Source of the DNA: Eudorina sp. 2006-703-Eu-15
Lineage: Eukaryota; Chlorophyta; Chlorophyceae; Chlamydomonadales; Volvocaceae
Reading direction: 5' to 3'
DNA length: 64,000 bases
NCBI GenBank assembly: GCA_003117195.1
Contig: BDSI01000003.1
Location: 186,001-250,000 of the forward strand
Notes under the pieces: model-generated
Told to the model about the DNA's origin: nothing
What the model saw: only the letters and a program-made list of their open reading frames with translations
Databases searched by the model: none
Program-made: the position numbers and the translations under genes
Part shown: positions 33,601 to 43,612 of the stretch, piece by piece
Layout: every line of letters begins with the position of its first letter
How positions within the stretch are numbered: position 1 is the stretch's first letter

Positions 33601-36600
33601 TTGCGTCAGGGGGCGGGTGGACGAGGACGGGAGCAAGAGAGCTTGCTTACACGAGATACCCTGCTCCACCTGGTTTATTACGTCTGTGGCAACTGGCGAC
33701 ACATGGTTGGGTCCTGTTCTGTTCGCAGCGGCCATGCCTGTCGGTGTGACTGTCTGCTTGCCTACCTGTCTGGCAGTATGTCAAGGGAGGGCGGGGCTCC
33801 GCTCACGAGTTGGCGTAACCTCGGCTGACCCGTTGCTCCACCCGCCCTACCTACCCCGTCCTACCTCCCTTCACCGGCCGCCCTACCTACCCCGTCCTAC
33901 CTCCCTTCACCGGCCGCCCTACCTACCCCGTCCTACCTCCCTTCACCGGCCGCCCTACCTACCCCGTCCTACCTCCCTTCACCGGCCGCCCTACCTACCC
34001 CGTCCTACCTCCCTTCACCGGCCGCCCTACCTACCCCGTCCTACCTCCCTTCACCGGCCGCCCTACCTACCCCGTCCTACCTCCCTTCACCGGCCGCCCT
34101 ACCTACCCCGTCCTACCTCCCTTCACCGCCGCCCTACCTACCCCGTCCTACCTCCCTTCACCGCCGCCCTACCTACCCCGTCCTACCTCCCTTCACCGGC
34201 CGCCCTACCTACCCCGTCCTACCTCCCTTCACCGGCCGCCCTACCTATCCCGTCACCACGCTGCTGTACCCCGCCCGGCCCGGACTGCCCTGCCTCGGCG
34301 CCGTCAGGACCTGCCGCCGCTGGTGCGCCTGGCCGTGGAGGCGGAGGTGCGCGCTGCGGACTGGCGGCAGCTGGCGGCGCAGCAGGCGGCGGCCGCGGCG
34401 GCGGGGCAGCCGGGCGAGGCAGTGTGTTGGCCCACCCTGGAGCGCCATTGGGTGGGCCGCGTCAAGCAGCTGCTGGATGCGCTGCCGGCGGTGGGTCCCC
34501 GGGCGGGGGGGGTCAGGAAGAGTTAGGGACGTGGTAGACAGATTCATAACTGGTAGACATATGCATACTGCGCTGCTGAGTTGGGATGTTGGATGCAGGG
34601 CGGGCAGTGGAGGGGAGCGCGGGCGGTCAATGCAGCTGCTGGGTGCGGGGTCCTGCCGGGTTGCGGGTGGGGCCGGGGGTGCCTGTGGACTGTGGGGCTG
34701 GCAGGGGGGGCCGGCTGAGGTTCGGCGGATGAGGTTTCGCGGGGGGCGCCAGTACTGCCGCCGGGGGTTTGGGGTTTGGAAGAACATACACACGCACAAC
34801 GTGCGGCGGTGTTGTATCGCTCCATGGCGTGTTGTGGCGTGGCGTGGCGTCGGTGTGCTAGATACACCCGGCCCCGCTCAGCGCCGCTGCGTTGCCCAAC
34901 GGCGTGAGTGCTGGGGGGCGGGGGCGGGCGTTTCTGACCCAGCCCGAACCGAACCGCCGTGCCCACCGGTTCTCATGAGTATGATCTTATGAACCCTAGC
35001 CTGATCGGGGGGCCGATGCCGTATGCCGGTGCCTTCCGCCCCGTCGCCCCCCTCATCTGACTGCTTGGTGAGACACAGGCCACCGCGGAGCTGAAGCGGT
35101 GGCGACAGGACCTCCGGGACCTCCGGGGCGCGTCCGCAGCTGCCAACGCAGCTGCCGGCGGCGGCGGGGCCCGGCCGGGCGAATCCGCGGCAGCCCGAGC
35201 TAGCCCGCCGGCTGCCCACGGCGCCGCAGCGGAGCCGGAGCCCGAGGAGCAGGCGGAGGAGCAGGCGGCGGCGGCAGCTGTCGCCACTGGCGGGCCCGAA
35301 GCCGCGGGCGGGGCACCCGTCGCGGAGCACGCGGGGGTGGAGGCGGGGACGGGAGACGGCGCCGGCGGGGTACCGCTGGGGACGGGGTGGTCGGTCCCCC
35401 CGGAGGTGGTGGAGGAGGTGGAGGACATGGAGGAGGGCGAGCTGCCGGAGACGGCGGCGCAGGGGACGCCGGGGCCTTCCGCAGCTGAGGGTGAGGACGA
35501 GGGTGAGGGTCAGGCGGGGGGTGGCGGCAAGAACATCGCAGCGGCGGCAACAGGGGAAGCAGCGGCTGCAGCAACGGCGGCGGCGGCAGCGGCGGCGGCG
35601 GGCGGTGAGGCAGCTGCCGCCGCCGGCGTGCCGTACCCAGAGGGTGCGCATGCGGTGTACGCCTTTGACGCGCAGGGCCATTACAGCTGGCCCGCGCACG
35701 TGTACCGCTACGACGCGGCGATGTACGGCGGTACGGCGGCGGCGTCCGGCGCTCACCTGCCAGCCGCGAGCGACGGCACGACGTACCCGTCTACGGGAGG
35801 GGTACAGGAGCCGCTGCCGCCACTGCCGCCGCTGCCGCCGTCACCGCCGCCGCCGCCGCCGGATGAGGGCGCCGTCGCTCCGCTCCCGCCGTCATCGCCC
35901 GCGGCGCCGCTGCCGCCGTTGCCGCCTGGGCCAGCGCCGGCGGATGAGACGGGGCTGCCGCCACTGCCGTCGGATGGCGCCGGTCCCGATGACGGCGACG
36001 ACGATATGGTCATCGAAGACGTCGTCGGCGCGGGTACGGTGGCGGCGGCGACGGCGCCGCCGCCGCCGCTACCTCCGAGCGACGCGCCGCCGCTGCCGCC
36101 AGGATTTGAGTCCGCGGCCGCGTACATCAACGCATACGGCCAGACCGCGTACGATTCCTACATGGCGCAGATGTACGGCTACGCGTACGGCATGGCGCCG
36201 CCGCCGGCCACGACATCTGCGGGGCATGAGGCGCTACAGTACGTCAATGCGTACCTAGGGTACGGCACTTCGGCGGCGGCGACGGCGGTGGTGCCAACAG
36301 CAGGCCTCGCGCCGCTGCCTGTGGCGGCCGACGTCGCGGCGGCGGCCGGTACGGCAGCGGACTTGGCGGCGGCCGGCGTACCAGCCGCCGACGATCCCCC
36401 GCTGCCGCAGCCGCAGCCCAGGCGGAAGGAGTACCGGGCTGAGCCCACTCGCAACCCGATTGCTGCTGCGGCGGCGGCGTCGACGGCCGCTGGCGGCGCT
36501 GACGGCGGCGACGGCAGACCAGGAGAAGCGGAGCTGCTGCGGACTCGAATCAGCGCCTCTCCCACGCCGCCACCCCTGGACCTGCTCAGCCTACACGCGC

Positions 36601-39600
36601 CACTGCCGTCGGCCGCAGCGGCGGCCCACCCCCAGCCCAGCGAGGCCGCAGCTGCAGCCAAGCGGAAGGCCACCGCGGCCGCGGTGGCGGCGGCGGGCGG
36701 CGGCGGCGGTGCCGCCAAGCGCGGTAAGGGCCTGGGCGGCAAGATGGGCGCGTTGGTGCAGAAGTGGAGCGCGGCGGCGAGGCAGCTGGACGAGGAGGAG
36801 GAGGAGCGCGCGCGCAAGGTGGGGTGGGGGCCTCGAAGCCGGGGCCGGGGCCAAAGTTCCACGGGGGGTTACACGGGGGGTTACACGGGGACACACTCCG
36901 GCCCGGAACGAACCCAGCTCCGAAACCCGGCGGCACGGAGCGTCCCCTCGCGGCCCGGCAGCTGCTTCCAGTCACAACCTCTTCACTCCATGTCGCCACC
37001 TCGCCCACGGAGCCCATGCCCGCACACCGCGCAGTGGTCTGCAAGGGAACGCGAACAGGGGTTGCTGCCGATGAGCAAGTGGCGTGATGGAGGCACCGAG
37101 CCAGACACCGTCTGCCCTTCATCGCTGCCCTTCATCGGCTGCCCTTCGTCGGCTGCCCTTCATCGGCTGCCCCCGGTGGTTGAGGGTTATCCACAGCTCC
37201 TTGAGGAGCTCTGTTGGGCGTCTCGCCCGGACCCATGGGACAGCCCCCCTACCGCGTTGGATGCATGTCACCCGTGACCCTGGGGGGACTCTTAAGCCGC
37301 GCTGTGAACCCCGCAGCCCGTTGCCGCGCCCCTCGCCGACTCACCGACCCACCGACCCATGGGCCGCCTCAACCCGCCGACTCACCGACCCACGGGCCGC
37401 TCCTCATGACCCATGTGTTTGAGAAAGAAACCCGACCGGCCGGACCGTGCTTGCGTGCGTGCGTGTGCGTGGTGTGCCTACAGGCCGCCGAGGCCGAGGA
37501 CCCCGAGGCCCAGGAGCGGAAGCGGCTCTCGGAGCTGGAGCGGTGGAAGTGGGAGCAGCAGGTCACCGGGGCGTCAAGGGAGAACGCCAACTTCGCGGTG
37601 AGGGAGAAAGAGAGGGCTGCGGCGGGGGCGGGGGCGGCGCGGCTCGTCCGGCGGCCGCCCGCGTGCGGAGGGGGGCTGTCGTCCAGGCAGGCATGCGGCG
37701 GCTGTTGTAGTGCGTGGTGATGCGCTGAGCAGTTGGGGTTTCCCAGTTGATTTCCTTGATGTTGTGTGTGCAGCGATAGAGAAACCAGCCCGACCCAAAC
37801 CAGTTGCCAAGGAGCTTACCATGGCTATAATAAACGCGTGTGTGTTCGTGTGTGGGCGGGGCAGGGGTGCGAGGTATGCAAGGGGCAAGTCAGCGCCCGG
37901 CAGTTGCCCGTTATGTACGTATAATTCCCGAACTGTGATTAATGCTGCATGTGTGTGTATGTGTGTTTGCTTCCCCCTCCCCCCTGTACCAATTTTTCCG
38001 GTCGAACCGTCGCTCCGGCAGCAGCGCAGTTTGAAAATGTCTGCCAATTTCCTGTATCCCCCTCCCCCCTCCCCCGGCGCAGCCCCTGGGTGACTGGCGG
38101 TCCCGCTTCCCCAAGATGGCCAACCCGGCGGGCGGGGAGGGCACCGAGGCGGCCGATGCGGTGGGGGCGGCGGTTGCGGCCGGCACCGCAGCCCCGGCGG
38201 CGAAGCGGGAGAAGAAGGAGAAGAAGGAGAAGAAAGACAAGAAAGAGAAGAAAGAGAAGAAGGACAAGGACGCGGCTGCTGCCAAGGCCGGCCATCAGCA
38301 CCACAAACACACGACGGCGGCGGCGCCGTCGGCGGCGGCCGCGGCAGCGGCAGCGCCGGCGGTGCTCAACTTCAAGAGCAAACCGGACCTGGACGCCCTC
38401 TCTGCGGGCCTGCCCTCCGGCTGGAGGGCCATGTGGGACAAGTCCTCAGGCGATGTGTACTTTGGCAACCTGACCACACGGGTAGGTGCCTGCTAGTGGC
38501 CGGTTGGCCGCCCGCGCCATGGGTGCTCAGTCGTACATCCTGGCAGTACTGGGTCGTACTGGGACGTACTGCAAGCGAGGGTGCGGCTTTGGGGTTTCCC
38601 TCTACACAGCCGTGGAGGCGTGGCCGGGGCCCGGCGGAAATGACAGACGAGCGGGGCGGGCGGTCTCGGAACGCGATGGCTCTCTGGGCACACAGCGCCT
38701 GGGGCCTCGGGTGCGCTCGGTCGCTCCCTGGTGCGGCGCCCCACCCCGTCAGCGTGGCTTGGGGCCTCCAACCCCGTGTGAACCGACCCAGCACCGGGGC
38801 GTCCGGCCGGGTCCTTGCCGAGGGAGAGCTGCACGGCCTGAGGACTGGTCCGACCCGACGGCCCTGATGACCGCCTGATGACCGCCGAGATGGTGCCCGA
38901 GATGGTCCCCCAGACGCCCAGAGTGACCGGATGACCCGGCCGCGGAGTATGGCTCGTGTTGAGCGCCGCACGAGCGGGATGTCCCCAACGGCCCCAACAC
39001 ACGGCCCAACCCAACCTACGATGCTGGGACAGACGACACGCACCCATGCGTTCACACGCCTTGCCAGATGCTACCGGTACTTACTTCACACAGCCGTCCC
39101 AGTCGGTTCAACGTCTCGGGGAGGCGGAGCTCAATGTTCCTCCCCTCATGTCCCGGGGTGCTGGGGATACCTACCAGGGTCGGTCTCGCAGGCGGGCGGG
39201 CCCTCGGCTGGGCTGGTCGGGCGCAGCAAAGGGCGTCGCCGTCTGTTGTTTGTGCTGTGGGCGCGCGCGCGGGTGTGTTGATCAATCGGTGGGCAGGGCA
39301 GGAGTGCGTGGTATGCAGTGGGCCATGGTGGTCACCCGGGTGTGTACACTACCGTAAGCAAACGGAGCCCCGGGTACCTGGTGCGGGTGCGGGAGGGTGT
39401 GGGGCGCGACCTCGTCCTCGGCCCGCTGCCGGTGTCTGCGCCACGCGCGGCCCCGCCACGTTACTCCGCGGCGGGCCGGCACTAAGCGGGCCTGCAAAAT
39501 TGCCCCCTCCACGGCTGCACCCCGCGGCGCCGGAGATGACGGCCGCCGCGTCCAGCAGCCGGGCGAGGCGGCCGTCGACACTACTTGAGCCGTCCGCGCG

Positions 39601-39640
39601 TAGAGCTGCGAAGTGGGAGCAGGTGGGTTGTTGTGCGCAG
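30090..39640 (+). CDS. FNBP4-like protein with WW domains (at least 9 exons, more than 1,560 aa; 3' end unresolved)
   Basis: Related to formin-binding protein 4 and plant WW-domain proteins, which bind Pro-rich partners and are linked to RNA processing. Exons, phases closing: 30090-30186, 30681-30942, 31448-31646, 32080-33516, 34308-34490, 35079-36818, 37484-37597, 38083-38481, then 39359-39622 or 39640. Features: LAALLGYSDAEES, an acidic run, WW1 at 32297-32380 (W..C, YYWN, WEPP), an enormous Ala/Glu-rich stretch, Pro-rich runs in the 1.74-kb exon 6, ELERWKWEQQV with ENANFAPLGDWR across exons 7-8, a Lys/Glu-rich stretch (KKEKKDKKEKK), and a second WW start GWRAMWDKSSGDVYFGNLTT at 38420-38480. 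The second tryptophan of WW2 is not found in the next proposed exon. A possible last exon is 39902-40090, with TAG at 40088, but its peptide is unconvincing. Confidence 0.8.
31772..31832. repeat. 12-bp tandem repeat in FNBP4-like intron 3
   Basis: Five imperfect units of CCCAGGTGGGTG or CCCAGGTCGGTA. Each contains GGTGGG, so the array holds several potential cryptic donors downstream of the real one at 31647. Confidence 0.85.
32013..32036 (+). repeat. Intron repeat family A, copy 7 (FNBP4-like intron 3, partial)
   Basis: CTTCCAATTTCCTATACCCC, the core half of the family A consensus, about 45 nt upstream of the exon 4 acceptor, in sense orientation. Confidence 0.5.
33847..34246. repeat. 36-bp minisatellite, about 11 copies, in FNBP4-like intron 4
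   Basis: Head-to-tail 36-bp units containing CTACCTACCCCGTCC and TTCACCGGCCGCC. Two units are 35 bp through loss of one G. It occupies half of the 791-bp intron and stays C-rich on the sense strand up to the exon 5 acceptor. The period is a multiple of three, so it reads open and mimics a coding region. Confidence 0.95.
34523..34580 (+). repeat. Intron repeat family A, copy 8 (FNBP4-like intron 5, inverted)
   Basis: GGTAGACATATGCATACTGC then GCTGCTGAG, preceded by a partial duplicate (GTGGTAGACAGATTCATAAC). Relative to the host gene it is the reverse complement of the acceptor-side copies, and it lies near the donor (exon 5 ends at 34490). Confidence 0.6.
37411..37441 (+). repeat. Intron repeat family C, copy 3 (FNBP4-like intron 6, diverged)
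   Basis: GTGTTTGAGAAAGAAACCCG followed by ACCGG resembles the Pelota and GDI copies with an indel. Sense orientation, about 45 nt upstream of the exon 7 acceptor. Confidence 0.35.
38011..38063 (+). repeat. Intron repeat family A, copy 9 (FNBP4-like intron 7)
   Basis: CGCTCCGGCAGCAGCGCAGT, TTGAAAATGTCTGCCAATTT, CCTGTATCCCC. A nearly complete copy about 20 nt from the exon 8 acceptor, sense orientation. It matches the Pelota intron 2 copy closely in an unrelated gene. Confidence 0.75.
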
Positions 39641-40924
39641 GTAAGTGGCGGCCGCTGGGGGGCCCCGTGGCGGCGTTGCGGACGGGTTCGTTCCGCGAGG
39701 GTGGCGGGCCCCTGCGGGGGTGCCTTGCAAGTCACCCTTTGCGTGGGTGGCATCTGAGGCACCCTAGAGAACGTCAAGCGGGCGGGCGAGCCACCTGCTT
39801 GGCACCGTCAGCGTCCCCGTATCCGACCGCGCTGTGCCTCACCTTTTGACCGGCTCTGACATATCCCCCGTTCTTGCTGTTGGAGCCTGTTTGACTTTCA
39901 GCTTTCAGCCGCTGACCAAGCCTCTCGCAGGACCACGGAGAGCACGGCCGCGCGCGGCCATCGGTGCCGGATGATGGCGCCACCTCGCCCCGCCTCGCTC
40001 CGCCCTGCGGGTTGCTGCTGCTGTTGCCGCTGCGGCGGCGGCACTGCGGTGCTGCGGCGCCGGTGCAGCCGGGGGGCGGAGAGCGCATAGCTCGCCACGA
40101 CGCCAGGTTGCGTGGCGGGCGTATCGCCCTCCCTCCTGCTCCCGCTCCTGTTCCTGGGAGGGAGCAGCCGGCCGCGCTCCTGCAACCATGAATGACGCAT
40201 CCCCCCGCTTGGCTGCGCTTCGACCTGCACCAGGACTCCGCGAGGCAGCGCATCCATGACACATACCGGCAGCACCCTTGAGATCTCCTTTCCTACTTGA
40301 CCCCGCTGGCGGCAGCGACAGTGATGTGATGTGGTGTGGTGTGTTACCTACGGTATGTGCCGCTGATGGTGCTGCTGCTGCCGCGTCGCGGGCCGCGCCG
40401 ATCTGTGTTCACCCGCCCTGCTCACGTCCCGCCTCCGCCCCTTCCCCCGCCCATCTCCCCGCCTTCGCTGATCCTTCCCGAAGGAGACCCGCTGGACTCG
40501 ACCGAGCTGAGTGGGCACACGGGGGGGCCCTGGGGCGCATCGTCGCGAGGACGAGACGGGTGGACGATGGGCGCTCGTGCGGCTCCCCTCCCTCCCGTAC
40601 TGAGCTCTCCGGACGGGACCCGGGTGTATGTTGCGCAGCGACCCCACCCGGGGACGGCCACTCCACCCAGGCACGGCCGGCGGGGTCGCTGCGCAGCGCA
40701 GCGCTGAGACCGGGGTCCGGGTCAAGGCGCGCACCGGGGCCCGGCAGCGGCGACAGCAGCGGCGGCAGCAGCTGTGAGGGATGGTGGGGACCCGGGTAGG
40801 CAGGGGGCGGTGGTGGGGTGTGTCTTGTGAAAAACTGGGGTTGGGGGTGAATCCGCTGGCTCCATCTCACACATTTGATTTTGCCTGATTCTTGTGGGGT
40901 GTGTCAGGATGTAGGCCCAGATAC

Positions 40925-40929
40925 TGTAA
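40925..40929 (+). terminator. Candidate TGTAA poly(A) signal, FNBP4-like gene
   Basis: First TGTAA I noticed downstream of the last supported exon on the plus strand. The distance (about 0.8-1.3 kb) is long, so assignment is tentative. Confidence 0.3.
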
Positions 40930-43384
40930 GGCGTTCTCTCAAGACGCACCCCGACGGGCGGTGTCTGGGCACACCTCCTCTTTTTAACCCCAGGGAGCGG
41001 CTCCCGGAGCTCGTAAAGAGAGTGCTAGCGCCGGTGTCTCGAGCCGGGGCCCCCAGAGCCTTGGGGCAAGGGAAGGCAGCAAGGGCCCTCGGGAGTGTCC
41101 AGGGAGGGTGGAGGACCTGTGTATGGGGCCCAGCAATGACGTCATCAGAAGCTATCTACGGAAACTAATAACTGGAGATGCGTGGTGTCGGCCGCCGCTG
41201 CCCGAGTCGCGCTGTGTCGCCCGGGTGGCAGTGAGGTGTCCTTGGTGACGTGTTGAATGCAGGGTTGCGGTGAGCGGAACCGGAAAAGGGTTGTGGGCGG
41301 GAAACATGCGGGCGCGAAAGGTACCAGGACAGAGGCGACGGCGCCATGGTAGCGGGACATGCAATGGCTTCGAACGATACCTTCTCACATGGGGGCGATC
41401 GGCCCTGGGAAACAGGGACAACGCAGACTAAGTCAACCAGGTACAGGTACTCCTAGCTAGGGGGCGACGCAACGTACAGCGGGACGGCATGTCTCCTCCG
41501 GCCGTCAGCTGGGAAGGGTCGGACAGCACCGTTACTCTTTGTTATTCTTTTAACTCCGTAACGCTGTCTTACCCCGTTGCCTGCACTCGTACAGCCGCGG
41601 ACGGGCTCACAGCAGATGCGCTCTTGCACCGAGTCCAGGGCCACACGACTGATGTTCGGGCATGTCCGGGCGATTGGGGGAACTGGGGGGGGGGGGCAAG
41701 CCGTCCCAACCGTTCGGCCTGTCTCCATTACATGACGTAACATCTGGCTCGAACCAAATATATCGTCGACGCGAGGGGTAGGCACTGGTGCGTAGCGGAG
41801 GGTCGCCATTACCCACACCACACCACACCACACCACACCACCTCCCCCCCACCATCCTCACGTCATCCGGTACGGTGGGGTCACCAGCGCGTTTCAAACT
41901 CATTCAGTGCCCGGCTGCGCATCAAACCGGAGCACCGCACCCAAAACATCACACACGAGTACCGTACACGAGTGTATCCGTGCGTCGACACGCAACTGGC
42001 CCCCTCCGGTACGTATTTGTCGCCCGTCTCTAGTGTGTTCCTCAGGTGCGTGGTATGCAAGGTGCACGGCGGCGCTCTACATACAGATTCCCCAGTGCGT
42101 AACAGACACGGCTGGGTGTGTGTGTCTGGGTCTCCTCCCCGCCCCCGCAGTAACTTGCATCGCTGGGGGCAGCAGTACGCCCACGCGACGGCCGACCGCA
42201 GCGATAGAAACCGAAGATATACACACTTACTTTACAGCCGAGAGATCGCAGACGAGAAGTCCAAAAGAGCAAAACCTGGGCAATGAGCCCGCAAAGTCAG
42301 TCGGTCACGACAGCAGGGACCCGAAGAGCGCGCAGCGCTTGGGCCGATAAACGGTTCAGATATTTGCCGGTATGGCTATTATGTATTACTCACATCCAAC
42401 TGCCCGTGTGACTGGTATGGACTGGTATGACTGATATAACGTAACCATACACCCACTGGCCTTAAATACCCTGCAACCGCCGAACAGGCCCTACGCCTTT
42501 GCCGCATTGTCTTGCCGACAGGACATCGCATCCACTTGAGGGAAACTAGGGGGTAAGCCTGGGCCTGGGCCCAACGAACTCTGAAATGTCGGCAAAACTC
42601 GTTTTGGCCACCAAGCTCCAAAGGGAAGAGGGGAATCAGTAGTACAACCAGCAGTCATCGGTTCTGCCCAGTTAAAACGGGGTTTTAGAGCGCCAGTTAA
42701 AACCAAAACCACCCGTCAACCGTCACCGTCATCACCCTTCCCCTCTTTTCCCCAGCCTCGACGAGAGGAGCCCTGTGGCCGGCGCTTAGCCGATAACCTA
42801 TAGATAAGATATAAGGGAATGAGAACTACCACACGCGCCGTCCCCGTGTGAATCGTGCCAGAAAAAAATGACTCGGACCGGGGATGGCTGGGTATACCAG
42901 CAACCCCTTACGTCCTACGGATTTGAAACACACAACAGAACTGGGAATTTCGAGTATCGCGGGCATTGTTGGCCATGCTCGGGCGGTTCGCAATCGTGGT
43001 TGGTCTCCCGTGGGTCAATGCCAGCAAGGCCGAGTTAAGGAACAGCCACGATTGGTCAACGCGCTAGATGGGCCTAGTGCTGATCATTTTGTGGCATTAC
43101 ATCGACCGCCAGCCAGGCCTGGATGACAACGGCCCGGACAACCATGCGGGCCCGGGGCCACAATCGCCAACGACTCATCACCGGCCCGTCCAGCGACCCA
43201 CCATCGGCAGGTCGTGGGCAAGGGTCACGTCCAACAAAATCGAGTTATCATGATATGTGTTTATTACTGTGTGATCATTATTCAGATATCGAAATGTGCT
43301 CCGCGTATCGGCTCTTCGCACTGGGAAGCTTCTTCCCAGCGAAATAGCCATAACATCGGAGGACTGATTTGTATAACTCAAATA

Positions 43385-43389
43385 TTACA
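43385..43389 (-). terminator. TGTAA poly(A) signal, membrane protein gene
   Basis: TTACA on the plus strand, that is TGTAA on the gene strand, about 225 nt past the TAG stop at 43613-43615. Confidence 0.5.
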
Positions 43390-43612
43390 TTATGTTCGAA
43401 CATAGAAATTATTAGGGATGATAGTTTTGTTCCGGCGGCGCCCTTCAGGCATTGCCCGTAAACAAGCCCGTTAAGCGCGCGGTCGCATCCCCAATCCAAC
43501 CCTTGCCGAAGCCGCAAAGCGGACTCAAGTAAGAAGTTAAAGATTAGACATGCAGAAATTGCTGGAGAAACGGAAGGGCGTCTGGACATGAACGCGTCGT
43601 GACGGACTGGAG

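Larger units (their letters stand above)
40091..43612. other. Intergenic region between convergent genes, no gene seen
   Basis: About 3.5 kb. The left part should contain the 3' UTR, and perhaps a last exon, of the FNBP4-like gene. The right part, which is clearly lower in GC from about 42,300, contains the 3' UTR of the next minus-strand gene. No exon set or transposon hallmark was recognised. Confidence 0.5.

Noticed and set aside
33847..34246. Possible CRISPR-like array
   Set aside because: The units are head to tail without unique spacers, in a eukaryotic intron.
33560..34537. 325-codon plus-strand frame
   Set aside because: Mostly the 36-bp minisatellite read through; it is intronic, and exon 5 is in another frame with proper splice sites.
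39902..40090. Last exon of the FNBP4-like gene ending at TAG 40088-40090
   Set aside because: Phase fits and the acceptor is acceptable, but the peptide is a Cys/Arg run typical of a wrong frame. Kept only as a possibility in the gene entry.
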